A DNA stretch of 33,475 bases from Salinimicrobium sp049687495 (GCA_049687495.1 JBAVJB010000076.1:1-33475); one strand, 5' to 3'. Counted from the stretch's first letter, positions 1-6,304 are shown. A program made the numbers and translations. The notes: generated by a model not told the origin, from the sequence alone.

Positions 1-333
1 GATCCCTTCGGAAACGGTTTGGATACCTTCAGCATGAGCGTTGGTGAGATCAAAGCATTCCTGAAGGCGTCGGGTAGTGGAGCTTTGGCTTATTCTGGTC
101 TGCAGCTGCAGAGGCAGGGCGGTAATATCTATATTTATGATGTCGAAGGAAAGCCTATGGAAGATGATGAAACCCTCCTGGTAGCGATGAATGACTACAT
201 TTCAAATGTTTACCACCCTTATTTTCATGACCCGGTGAAAACCTGGGAAAAAACAACAGCCGAATATCTTATAGATTACCTCGAGCAGTACCAGTCAGTT
301 ATTGACTATGACGGCTGCAACAGAGGGATTTAG
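1..333 (+). CDS. 5'-nucleotidase, C-terminal domain (5' end outside window)
   Basis: The reading frame is open from base 1, so this is the 3' end of a gene that begins before the window; an internal TTG at 19 is not a credible start. The visible 110 residues begin DPFGNGLDTFSMSVGEIKAF and continue with a VEGKPM and LLVAMNDYI pattern. This matches the C-terminal substrate-binding domain of the 5'-nucleotidase / 2',3'-cyclic-nucleotide phosphodiesterase family, where a DPFGN start, a GKPL segment and a VATNDF-like strand are typical. Such enzymes are exported and dephosphorylate extracellular nucleotides. The metallophosphatase domain, if present, lies outside the window. In Bacteroidota this domain is often a separate gene beside the metallophosphatase gene, so a short stand-alone C-domain protein is the main alternative. 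A strong hairpin follows the stop codon. Confidence 0.75.
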   Translation, partial: DPFGNGLDTFSMSVGEIKAFLKASGSGALAYSGLQLQRQGGNIYIYDVEGKPMEDDETLLVAMNDYISNVYHPYFHDPVKTWEKTTAEYLIDYLEQYQSVIDYDGCNRGI

Positions 334-361
334 AACATAATTCTGAAGAAATATAAAGCAA

Positions 362-388
362 ATAAAGCCGACCTATGGTCGGCTTTAT
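362..388 (+). terminator. Hairpin terminator after the 5'-nucleotidase gene
   Basis: A perfect 12-bp inverted repeat (ATAAAGCCGACC, loop TAT, GGTCGGCTTTAT) begins 28 bases after the stop codon at 333. Only short T runs follow, so termination is inferred from stem strength and position. Confidence 0.6.
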
Positions 389-449
389 GCTTTCTATCCT
401 CTTGATTTTATTTCAACTTGGAGAGGTTCTCTCAAATTGAAGTAAAAAG

Positions 450-475
450 AAAATGCCTTGTCACGATGGCATTTT
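450..475 (-). terminator. Second hairpin downstream of the tRNA-Asn genes, probable terminator of a decayed third copy
   Basis: On the minus strand AAAATGCC, a 10-base loop and GGCATTTT are followed by CTTTTTACT. It lies directly beyond a fragment matching the tRNA-Asn 3' end (478-496), in the same relative position as the terminator at 546-572 has to the intact gene. Confidence 0.5.
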
Positions 476-477
476 TT

Positions 478-496
478 AAGCTTCTCCTCTTGGGCT
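478..496 (-). pseudogene. tRNA-Asn 3'-end fragment
   Basis: These 19 bases match the 3' end and flank of the intact tRNA-Asn gene at 576-594 with a single mismatch (AAGCTTCTCC against AAGCTCCTCC, then the shared TCTTGGGCT). The similarity stops inside the T arm. Together with the hairpin at 450-475 it looks like the remnant of a third tRNA-plus-terminator unit. The other possibility is an attachment-site copy of the tRNA 3' end left by an integrated element. Confidence 0.5.
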
Positions 497-545
497 TCCC
501 TCGACTGGCGCTCGGGATAAACTTCTCGCCCAAAATTATGTCCAT

Positions 546-572
546 AAAAAATGCCATCAAAAGATGGCATTT
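546..572 (-). terminator. Rho-independent terminator of the tRNA-Asn genes
   Basis: Read on the minus strand: AAATGCCATC, loop TTTT, GATGGCATTT with the T run continuing to TTTTTT. It begins a few bases beyond the 3' end of the downstream tRNA-Asn copy. Confidence 0.8.
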
Positions 573-578
573 AAAAAG

Positions 579-652
579 CTCCTCCTCTTGGGCTCGAACC
601 AAGGACCCTCTGATTAACAGTCAGATGCTCTAACCAACTGAGCTAAGGAGGA
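579..652 (-). tRNA. tRNA-Asn(GUU), copy 1
   Basis: The minus strand folds into a full cloverleaf of 74 bases. The acceptor is TCCTCCT/AGGAGGA, the D arm contains AGCTCAGTTGGTTAGAGC, the anticodon arm is CTGACTGTTAATCAG with anticodon GTT, and the T arm contains GGTTCGAGCC. The discriminator base is G, as usual for tRNA-Asn, and CCA is not encoded. It is identical in sequence to copy 2 and lies exactly 120 bases from it, so the pair arose by tandem duplication and is probably co-transcribed from a promoter near 800. Confidence 0.95.
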
Positions 653-698
653 ATTTCAATAAGTCCAGAATTTTTGAAAAGCTTTCTGCTGCTTTTTG

Positions 699-772
699 CT
701 CCTCCTCTTGGGCTCGAACCAAGGACCCTCTGATTAACAGTCAGATGCTCTAACCAACTGAGCTAAGGAGGA
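699..772 (-). tRNA. tRNA-Asn(GUU), copy 2
   Basis: Identical to the copy at 579-652, with the same anticodon GTT and discriminator G and no encoded CCA. It is the promoter-proximal member of the pair; a 46-base spacer (653-698) separates it from copy 1. Confidence 0.95.
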
Positions 773-796
773 ATGTTGCAATCAATTTTGCGGTTG

Positions 797-804
797 CAAA
801 TATA
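797..804 (-). promoter_or_regulatory. Candidate -7 box for the tRNA-Asn transcript
   Basis: Reads TATATTTG on the minus strand, a full match to the Bacteroidota TAnnTTTG box, 24 bases before the tRNA start. A TTTA about 20 bases upstream is one change from the usual -33 TTTG. Confidence 0.5.
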
Positions 805-880
805 ACGTTATTTTTAATTTTCGCTAAACATTAGATGGGAAAAATAAAAATTATTTTAGGCTTGTAATTCGGGTTTATAA

Positions 881-914
881 AAGAAGCCCCGACTTATTAG
901 GTCAGGGCCTTTTT
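881..914 (-). terminator. Terminator downstream of proC
   Basis: GCCCCGAC (886-893), a 7-base loop and GTCAGGGC (901-908) form an 8-bp stem with one wobble pair. It has T-rich tails in both directions. It lies 29 bases beyond the proC stop, which is the gene it most likely serves. Confidence 0.65.
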
Positions 915-937
915 TACTCATTTTTATTTTCTAAAAA

Positions 938-1744
938 CTAATCCTCCTCACCCAGCTCAACTGCGCGGTTAAAAGCTGCATAAGCGGCTTCCTTGATCAA
1001 TTCTTTCACATTATTGTCATCCATAGAGTCTAGTGCTGCACGGGTGGTACCACCTTTTGAGGCCACACGGTCCATCCATAGTGTAGGGGACAGGTCATTG
1101 CGGTTGAAGAGTTCTACGGCACCTTCAAAGGTCTGGCTTACAAGAACGCGCGAATCATTTTCTGAAAAGCCCATTTTCAAGGCTGCTTCCAGCATAGAGT
1201 TCATAAAGTAGAATACGTATGCCGGACCGCTCCCTGAGATCCCGGTAGAGGCATCAATGAAATTTTGATTTTTCACATGAATGGATTCTCCCGTAGTGTC
1301 CAGGAGATTCCTGATCATAAGAAGTTCCACTCTGGAAACGTCGCTGGATTCGGTATAAGAAGTAACTCCTTTTCCTACCTGTGCAGGCAGGTTAGGCATG
1401 GTTCTCACTACTTTTTGGATCCCAAGACCTTTTTGGATGGTCTCTATAGTTACCCCGGCCATAAGCGAAACGGCGATCTGTTCCTGGTTCATCATTGGTT
1501 TCATGCGTTGGAACAGCTCCTCACTGTGGTAAGGCTTTACGGCAAGAAAAACCACATCGGCTTTTGGCAGCGCATCCTCCAGCTTTTCATGCACATCAAA
1601 AATGCCCATTTCTTTAAGGGAAATGATCTTATCTGGCGATACATCGAATACCATCAGCTTGCGGCGGTTCAAAAAAGTGGAAGAAGCCATGCCTTCTGCG
1701 TAAGTAAGGCCCATATTTCCTGCTCCAATAACTAAAACTTTCAT
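938..1744 (-). CDS. proC: Pyrroline-5-carboxylate reductase
   Basis: Catalyses the last step of proline synthesis, reducing 1-pyrroline-5-carboxylate with NAD(P)H in the cytoplasm. The 268 residues match the family length. The N-terminus MKVLVIGAGNMG is a Rossmann dinucleotide-binding loop, VVFLAVKPYH is the usual strand after it, and the C-terminal dimer and active-site segment shows STGISGSGPAYVF followed by VASKGGTTRAAL, the ProC signature. The ATG at 1744 is followed directly by the Rossmann strand, so no earlier start is needed. It stands alone, with a terminator downstream and a 260-base gap upstream. That gap contains the small inverted repeat TTTGCA-GTTG-TGCAAA at 1804-1819 and a dispersed palindrome at 1982-2000. 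Confidence 0.95.
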   Translation of the reverse strand: MKVLVIGAGNMGLTYAEGMASSTFLNRRKLMVFDVSPDKIISLKEMGIFDVHEKLEDALPKADVVFLAVKPYHSEELFQRMKPMMNQEQIAVSLMAGVTIETIQKGLGIQKVVRTMPNLPAQVGKGVTSYTESSDVSRVELLMIRNLLDTTGESIHVKNQNFIDASTGISGSGPAYVFYFMNSMLEAALKMGFSENDSRVLVSQTFEGAVELFNRNDLSPTLWMDRVASKGGTTRAALDSMDDNNVKELIKEAAYAAFNRAVELGEED

Positions 1745-1981
1745 GTATTTGTTGTTTTATTTTTTCTGCCTACGGAAAATTCCGCAGGACCGTTAAAAAT
1801 TCATTTGCAGTTGTGCAAAGACTGTTCTTTTAATGCTGTTTTAACCTGTTTCTTCAGTAGAAACCGGCCTGAGGCCTTTAAAAACAGGCGTTCAGGTGAA
1901 ATTATCCCTTTAAGAGCAATATTTCTCTAATCGGTCAATACGGCAAAAACCTGCAAATAAGTCAGTATTTCTAAAGCAGGC

Positions 1982-2000
1982 TCAAAAATGACATTTTTGA
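1982..2000. repeat. Dispersed palindrome TCAAAAATGNCATTTTTGA, site 1
   Basis: Perfect 19-bp palindrome with central A, five bases beyond the stop codon of the HD hydrolase gene. It shares 25 consecutive bases (1976-2000, beginning GCAGGCTC) with site 2 at 4066-4090. Confidence 0.8.
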
Positions 2001-2004
2001 CACC

Positions 2005-2538
2005 TCATGCTTTTTGCCTCATTTTCAGCTGATGCTTTCCCCAATTGACCAGCTCTATCGCCCTGGTGTAAAGTGCTTCATCGCCGCCTTGCAAAGCTTT
2101 AGTAAGAGCTTCCATTTCGGGGATGTATCTGCGCGCGAAGTTGCGGTCGTTTTTGACAATACCGGGAACGTTGTCAATGACGTCGGCAAGTTTTACGGTC
2201 TTCGCCCGGCGGCTCATGGTCGCCTGCCGCGCCACCTCCCGCTCTTTTCTCTTCTTACGGTTGAGCTGCGGGTATTTCTCCTTTACAAATTCATCGGTAA
2301 GCTCATCCACCAAAGCCGCAACCTCCTTTCCGAAGATTTCTTGGATCTCCTGCAGCCGCACCGGCGTGTCCTCGACCACATCATGCAGGTAAGCGGCACA
2401 TATCATGGCACTGTTGTGCTGCACCGTCCTCACGATGCCCGCCACACGTTTGGGGTGTTCTATATAAAGCTCTTCAGAATATTTCCTTTGCTGCTCCCCA
2501 TGGGCTTTAGCGGCAAATTCAAGTGCTTCCTCTTCCAT
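2005..2538 (-). CDS. RelA/SpoT-type HD-domain phosphohydrolase, stand-alone
   Basis: A 177-residue protein made only of the HD hydrolase domain found at the N-terminus of RelA/SpoT proteins. Visible motifs in order are AHGEQQRKYSEELYIEHPKRVA near the N-terminus, AYLHDVVEDT (the HD metal-binding pair plus ED), and VKLADVIDNVPGI. This pattern fits small alarmone hydrolases of the Mesh1 type, which remove the 3' pyrophosphate from (p)ppGpp using Mn2+. No synthetase, TGS or ACT domain follows. The activity on (p)ppGpp is inferred from the family; other nucleotide substrates are possible. It is the last gene of a minus-strand group, 43 bases behind the small lipoprotein gene. The dispersed palindrome at 1982-2000 sits just after its stop. 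Confidence 0.8.
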   Translation of the reverse strand: MEEEALEFAAKAHGEQQRKYSEELYIEHPKRVAGIVRTVQHNSAMICAAYLHDVVEDTPVRLQEIQEIFGKEVAALVDELTDEFVKEKYPQLNRKKRKEREVARQATMSRRAKTVKLADVIDNVPGIVKNDRNFARRYIPEMEALTKALQGGDEALYTRAIELVNWGKHQLKMRQKA

Positions 2539-2581
2539 TTTTCCTTAGAAAATACGGAAAAATTGCCTTTTCCGGAAATTA

Positions 2582-2929
2582 CTATCCTTTCTTCAGCTTG
2601 GCTCCAACAGGAATGGAACAGTCGTGGTACTGCTCGCCATGCGCCGGATTAAGCTCCGGTCTTTGATCGATCCTGATAGGGGACACCGAAGATGACGGCA
2701 ACTCGCTAACCGGCGTGGTAGTATTTGTTTTGGCAGTGGCCGAATTGAGCGGTGCCCCAACAGGCAGGTCACATGTGTGCCCCGGCAACCCATGAGCAGG
2801 ATTGACCTTAATGCTGTCTTCGGTCAACTTTCCTTCAGCCGCAGGTGTTGCAATGGCTTCCTTTTGTTCGTCTTTGCACGAGCCCATGAGCAGCAGCCCA
2901 AGGGCCAAAATTGTCAGTTTTGTTTTCAT
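2582..2929 (-). CDS. Small lipoprotein with two NPAHG...PVGA repeats, function unknown
   Basis: A 115-residue protein with an N-terminal signal peptide ending in the lipobox LLMGSC, so it is probably acylated at that cysteine and anchored in a membrane. The mature part carries two copies of a 19-20 residue unit, NPAHGLPGHTCDLPVGAPL and NPAHGEQYHDCSIPVGAKL, separated by a Thr/Ser/Pro-rich linker. Each unit keeps a His, a Cys and a PVGA turn. That could suit metal or haem binding or a disulfide between the repeats, but this is a guess. Similar repeats are common in small flavobacterial lipoproteins of unknown role. It lies 9 bases after the DUF1028 gene and is probably translated from the same message. 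Confidence 0.7.
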   Translation of the reverse strand: MKTKLTILALGLLLMGSCKDEQKEAIATPAAEGKLTEDSIKVNPAHGLPGHTCDLPVGAPLNSATAKTNTTTPVSELPSSSVSPIRIDQRPELNPAHGEQYHDCSIPVGAKLKKG

Positions 2930-2938
2930 AGCAGAATT

Positions 2939-3928
2939 TTATTGATCCATAATTTTTTGCATTTCTTCTTCAGAAACGGTCAACAATCCCGAAGCCGGAA
3001 GCCTGCGGGTCATTTCTTTCCAGTTCTCATCTTTGCTGAAGATCTCGCCGAACATTGGTAAAGCCTCGTCCATGCGGCCGCTGTTCGCCAGGGCCACGGC
3101 AGTCCAGTATTTCATTTCCAGGTTCTCGGGGAAGAGTTTCATTGCGTTGCCGTATTGCTTCAGCGCATCCTGCATGTCGTTTTTTTCAACTGCCAGGTCC
3201 CCGCGGTTCATGAATTCGTAAGCTCTTGCCACCTTCAGCAGGCGCTCAAGCTCGACCAAAGGGTTTTCACTGTCGTCCACCCGAAGGTTGATCATCTTAT
3301 CTTCCCAGGGATTTTCAGCTTTTTCGGCACCTACTACTATGAGGGCGGCAGATTGTCTTCCGCGGATATCACCACCTGCTGCCTGCGCGGCTTTTAAAAC
3401 CTCTATGAGCCTTTCGGCCAGGGGAAGCTCCTTGTTTTCTCTGAAGGCTTTTTCCATTGCCGGCACCACATCAGCAGTAAGCATCATATTGGCCTGTACA
3501 GAAAAGTTTTCGCCGGAGAGGTCTGAAGCATATTTCACGCACTTGTCGCCGGTGAACGCGGCTGCGTTTCCATTAACATCCAAAAATGCCACCTGCCTGA
3601 AATCTTTTCCTTCATCCTGGGCTACCAATATCCCGAGGGCTTCCGAAGCGGTTTTCCCCTGTTCCATCAACTCCAGGCCATTTGGGCCGTAAGCCGGATT
3701 CACAAAACTTTGGGTAGCTACCACACCCACACCAGATTTTGCCCAGGGCACAGAGGTGCCTACAGAAAACCAGTGGCTTTGCACCGCCACCGCCATTTCA
3801 CCGGTAGTCGTGTCTCTCGCAACCACGGAAAATGTATGTGCAAAATCATCTTTTTGAGGGGTGTATTCCTGCGCCTTTACAAGCTGGCAGAAAAAACTGA
3901 GGACCAAAAGAAAACTTATTTTTTTCAT
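2939..3928 (-). CDS. DUF1028 Ntn-hydrolase-like exported protein with TPR-like tail
   Basis: A 329-residue exported protein: a cleavable signal peptide (MKKISFLLVLSFFCQLVKAQ), then a DUF1028 domain from about residue 28 to 225. The domain is recognised from HTFSVVARDTTTGEMAVAVQS, VGVVATQSFVNPAYGP, and the later GGDIRGRQSAALIVVGAE. DUF1028 has an Ntn-hydrolase-type fold, but its substrate is not established. The last 100 residues look helical with a tetratricopeptide-like pattern (LAVEKNDMQDALKQYGNAMKLFP, then MKYWTAVALANSGRMDEALPMF), a usual arrangement in Bacteroidota. It is the first gene of an operon with the repeat lipoprotein and the HD hydrolase. No clear TAnnTTTG box lies directly upstream. 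Confidence 0.85.
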   Translation of the reverse strand: MKKISFLLVLSFFCQLVKAQEYTPQKDDFAHTFSVVARDTTTGEMAVAVQSHWFSVGTSVPWAKSGVGVVATQSFVNPAYGPNGLELMEQGKTASEALGILVAQDEGKDFRQVAFLDVNGNAAAFTGDKCVKYASDLSGENFSVQANMMLTADVVPAMEKAFRENKELPLAERLIEVLKAAQAAGGDIRGRQSAALIVVGAEKAENPWEDKMINLRVDDSENPLVELERLLKVARAYEFMNRGDLAVEKNDMQDALKQYGNAMKLFPENLEMKYWTAVALANSGRMDEALPMFGEIFSKDENWKEMTRRLPASGLLTVSEEEMQKIMDQ

Positions 3929-4040
3929 TTTTCTGAAGTTTTACTAAATGTAGAAATTTTTCTGAGAAGTTTTTAGGGCGGGTTTTTTCAACAAATGCTA
4001 AAAAACCGCTTATGTGGTGGTGAAACTTGAAGGAAGTTTT

Positions 4041-4048
4041 TAAATTTG
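4041..4048 (+). promoter_or_regulatory. Candidate -7 box ahead of the tRNA-Arg locus
   Basis: TAAATTTG matches TAnnTTTG. No -33 TTG is found at the usual spacing. A transcript from here would carry the palindrome at 4071-4091 in its leader before entering the tRNA copies. Confidence 0.35.
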
Positions 4049-4070
4049 CGGCCCGGCTTTTTGTTGCAGG

Positions 4071-4091
4071 CTCAAAAATGACATTTTTGAG
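4071..4091. repeat. Dispersed palindrome, site 2 (perfect over 21 bp)
   Basis: The 19-bp core lies at 4072-4090 with central A, and one more C/G pair extends it to 21 bp. It lies 27 bases before the disrupted tRNA-Arg copy. Confidence 0.8.
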
Positions 4092-4118
4092 AAGCTTTTA
4101 AAACCCGGATTACATAGC

Positions 4119-4195
4119 GGCCTCGTAGTTCAATGGATAGAATAGCCCCGACGCGTCGGGGTCCTAAACTTTAGAATTAGAAGCCCAAATTTGAT
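4119..4195 (+). pseudogene. Disrupted tRNA-Arg(CCU) copy with palindromic insertion
   Basis: Bases 4119-4145 are identical to the first 27 bases of the intact tRNA-Arg at 4196-4222 (acceptor 5' strand and D arm). The five bases AAGTT of the anticodon stem are then replaced by the perfect 16-bp palindrome CCCCGACGCGTCGGGG (4146-4161). The anticodon region TCCTAAACTTTAGA resumes at 4162-4175. After that the T arm is only vaguely recognisable (CCCAAATTTGAT against CCAAGTTCGAT) and the acceptor 3' strand is missing. It cannot fold as a tRNA. Confidence 0.8.
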
Positions 4196-4267
4196 GGCCT
4201 CGTAGTTCAATGGATAGAATAGAAGTTTCCTAAACTTTAGATCCAAGTTCGATTCTTGGCGAGGCTA
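4196..4267 (+). tRNA. tRNA-Arg(CCU)
   Basis: A 72-base cloverleaf. The acceptor is GGCCTCG paired with CGAGGCT (outermost pair G-U) and the D arm contains TAGTTCAATGGATAGAATA. The anticodon stem is GAAGT/ACTTT with loop TTCCTAA and anticodon CCT. The T arm is CCAAG-TTCGATT-CTTGG and the discriminator A. CCA is not encoded. It reads AGG codons. A strong terminator follows at 4288. Confidence 0.93.
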
Positions 4268-4287
4268 CTGTATTTACCTTTCATTAG

Positions 4288-4325
4288 AAAACCCTGGTGA
4301 TCTTATTGATCTTCAGGGTTTTTTT
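4288..4325 (+). terminator. Rho-independent terminator after tRNA-Arg
   Basis: AAAACCCTG (4288-4296) and CAGGGTTTT (4314-4322) form a 9-bp stem followed by a run of seven T. A second small hairpin, TTGAGTTT-CGGC-AAACTCAA, follows at 4328-4347. Confidence 0.85.
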
Positions 4326-4400
4326 ATTTGAGTTTCGGCAAACTCAATTTCCTGAATAATATTAACTTACTGAAGCTTTTAACCTTAATACCGGTATGTT

Positions 4401-5501
4401 ATGAGTTTCGGCAAGGTCCTTTTCTGTCTTAGTTTTTTGATGCTCATTTTTTCTGTGCCTGTATTGCGTGCACAGGAAAATAGCCTGTCATTAAAGGAAA
4501 ATAAGGAACTTCTAATTGGTGTTTTTGCGGAACCTCCTTATGTTATTTCAGGAGAAGATGGCACCTGGGATGGAATAAGTATAAGATTGTGGCGTGCGGT
4601 AGCCGATTCTCTTAACCTGACTTACAAGTTTGCTGAAGTAGATAAAACCCAACCTGCAGTTGAACTACTCGATAGAAAATTTGATGTGCTATTACTAGGG
4701 GATGTGACTTCAAGAGCTGAAGCGGAAATCGACTTCAGCCATATTTATCATATTTCTGAAATGGGCGTGGCTACTTCAAGTACAATGGACATGGCGCGGC
4801 TGGCAAGTACATTCTTTAACAAGCGTTTCTGGAAAATAGCCCTGGCCCTGTCTGTCTTGTTACTTATCGTTGGGACCATCATTTACCTTGTGGAGCGGAA
4901 CTCTAATGAAGATAACTTTGGAGGGGATCGCTCCATTGCCAAAGGCATAGGTTCGGGATTTTGGTGGGCAGGAGTGACTATGACTACAATAGGCTATGGA
5001 GATAAGGCTCCTGTGACCTTTGTGGGGCGGGCGCTGGCATTGATCTGGATGCTTATTGCAATGGCGGTTACGGCCGTCCTCACGGCATCTTTAGTCTCGG
5101 TAGTGATGGGAAGTTCCGGCAATAAGAGTATCAAGGCACCAGATGATCTTCGTGAAATGAAAATAGCGGCAGTAGAAGGCTCTGCTGCCTCGGAATATCT
5201 TAAGACCGAAAGGATCCAATACACCTCCTTCTCCAGGCCTTCAGAAGCTTTAAATTCTGTAAATAAACAGGAGCATGAAGCCGTGCTTCATACCGTACCG
5301 GCTTTAAGGTATCATATTAACAATGATCCCGATCTTTCGCTACGGGTACAGACCTTAAAGGTGGACCCTCATTACTACGCATTTGCAGTGGCGAAAGGCA
5401 GTCCCTTAAGAAAAGAAATCAACCTGGGACTACTTAGGTTCCTTAATACTGCCCTTTGGCAACAGGAGAAAGACCGGTTTATCCCCGAAAAGAAGAAATA
5501 G
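4401..5501 (+). CDS. GluR0-like ligand-gated potassium channel (ionotropic receptor)
   Basis: A 366-residue membrane protein with the layout of prokaryotic glutamate-receptor channels. A signal peptide ends in VLRAQ. The first ligand-binding lobe (about 35-140) has LLIGVFAEPPYV, DGISIRLWRAVAD and VLLLGDVTSRAEAEIDFS, as in extracellular solute-binding family 3. TM1 is about 143-165. The pore loop carries the potassium selectivity filter TTIGYGD (filter G198-Y199-G200), TM2 is about 206-233, and the second lobe (240-360) contains APDDLREMKIAAVEGSAASEYL. There is no M3 helix, which is normal for GluR0. The filter predicts K+ selectivity. The lobe-1 arginine that usually holds the amino-acid carboxylate (TxxR) is shifted by one residue (TSRA), so the ligand may not be a standard amino acid. 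It appears to be a single-gene unit. Confidence 0.85.
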   Translation: MSFGKVLFCLSFLMLIFSVPVLRAQENSLSLKENKELLIGVFAEPPYVISGEDGTWDGISIRLWRAVADSLNLTYKFAEVDKTQPAVELLDRKFDVLLLGDVTSRAEAEIDFSHIYHISEMGVATSSTMDMARLASTFFNKRFWKIALALSVLLLIVGTIIYLVERNSNEDNFGGDRSIAKGIGSGFWWAGVTMTTIGYGDKAPVTFVGRALALIWMLIAMAVTAVLTASLVSVVMGSSGNKSIKAPDDLREMKIAAVEGSAASEYLKTERIQYTSFSRPSEALNSVNKQEHEAVLHTVPALRYHINNDPDLSLRVQTLKVDPHYYAFAVAKGSPLRKEINLGLLRFLNTALWQQEKDRFIPEKKK

Positions 5502-5616
5502 CAGTCTTTTTTGAGATATCGAATCCTTAACATTTCGTGAAATAACGTGGGATTAACATAGTTTGGCGCTCTTATTCAGTACTTTGAGAAAAGTAACCAT
5601 AAAAAAACTAAACGTT

Positions 5617-6204
5617 ATGAAACGCATTACATTCAATTTATACACAGGGCTTTTCGCACTGATGTTACTCTTTACTTCTGCCAATATTACCGCGCAGGAT
5701 ATGGACGACCAGGAAACCGACAGGATCGTTGATATGCAAAAAAGAGAGGTCCTAAAATCTGATGCGATGGATTCCAAAGCCGCCTTTAAAATGGCAAATC
5801 CCGATCTTGATAGTTCACTTCAGGGTGCTGCCGGATATGCTATCTTTCCAAATGTTGGTAAAGGAGCATGGATCCTTGGTGGTGCAGCCGGTAACGGAGT
5901 TGTTTATGAAAACGGAGAAGTTGTTGGTTATGCCGAACTTAGACAGATCGATGTTGGATTTCAATTTGGAGGTAAAGCCTTTAGAGAACTTATCGTATTC
6001 AAAACCCAGGATGCGCTGGATAAATTCAAAGAAGGAAATTTCGAATTTGGAGGAAGTGCTTCTGCAGTGATCTGGGATAAAGGTAAAGGTAAGGCCCTTA
6101 CTTTTGAAAATGGTGCCGGAGTGGCTATTATGCCGAAAGCCGGAGCCATGGTAAGTATTTCTGTAGGTGGTCAGGAATTTGACTATCGAGCAGTGAACAA
6201 ATAG
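5617..6204 (+). CDS. SYLF-domain (YSC84-like) exported protein
   Basis: The start is set at the ATG at 5617, where a typical signal peptide begins (MKRITFNLYTGLFALMLLFTSANITAQ); an upstream in-frame codon at 5563 would add 18 non-signal residues. The 195-residue product has a SYLF/YSC84-type lipid-binding domain from about residue 55 on. It is recognised from AAGYAIFPNVGKGAWILGGAAGNGVVY, VDVGFQFGG-like strands, ELIVFKT, and the closing GAGVAIMPKAGAMVSISVGGQEFDY. Bacterial members are small periplasmic or outer-membrane-facing proteins of unclear role, often stress-linked; lipid binding is known mainly for eukaryotic relatives. It is a single gene with its own terminator. Confidence 0.85.
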   Translation: MKRITFNLYTGLFALMLLFTSANITAQDMDDQETDRIVDMQKREVLKSDAMDSKAAFKMANPDLDSSLQGAAGYAIFPNVGKGAWILGGAAGNGVVYENGEVVGYAELRQIDVGFQFGGKAFRELIVFKTQDALDKFKEGNFEFGGSASAVIWDKGKGKALTFENGAGVAIMPKAGAMVSISVGGQEFDYRAVNK

Positions 6205-6228
6205 AGATTCTAAAATAGCATTTTGGAG

Positions 6229-6255
6229 ACCGGATCATTTTGATCCGGTTTTTTT
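6229..6255 (+). terminator. Rho-independent terminator after the SYLF gene
   Basis: ACCGGATCA, loop TTT, TGATCCGGT (9-bp perfect stem), then a run of seven T. Confidence 0.9.
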
Positions 6256-6288
6256 ATGCGGTTTTGCTTCAGGAAAAAAAGCGGGCTG

Positions 6289-6304
6289 TGTAACAAAAGT
6301 TACA
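6289..6304. promoter_or_regulatory. Crp/Fnr-type operator before the sulfur cassette
   Basis: TGTAACAAAAGTTACA is a perfect 6-bp inverted repeat that reads TGTAA-N6-TTACA, the half-site spacing of Crp/Fnr-family operators. Its centre is 6296.5. A -7-like TAAATTTA lies at 6326-6333, which would put transcription start near 6338, so the operator centre would be about -41.5, the normal position for activation. The regulator is not in the window. The match to the family is by pattern only. Confidence 0.5.

Noticed and set aside
418..633. Open frame of 71 codons beginning MERFSQIEV
   Set aside because: It runs through the tRNA-Asn fragment, two terminator hairpins and most of an intact tRNA gene, and shows no protein-like pattern.
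1770..1790. CGGAAAATTCCG-type inverted repeat before proC
   Set aside because: Arms of only five bases in an A/T-rich stretch; too weak to call an operator.
2014..2652. Long plus-strand frame (212 codons) opposite the HD hydrolase and lipoprotein genes
   Set aside because: It is the antisense shadow of two well-supported genes and shows no recognisable motif. Similar shadows opposite proC, the barrel protein, GH3 and the GH16 genes were left out for the same reason.
3978..4009. Hairpin GGTTTTTT/AAAAAACC upstream of the DUF1028 gene as terminator
   Set aside because: The stem is almost all A-T pairs with an 11-base loop, and no gene ends next to it.
5555..5590. Promoter boxes TAGTTTGG and TACTTTG before the SYLF gene
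   Set aside because: Both have one base too few between TA and TTTG for the TAnnTTTG pattern, and no -33 box stands at the right distance.
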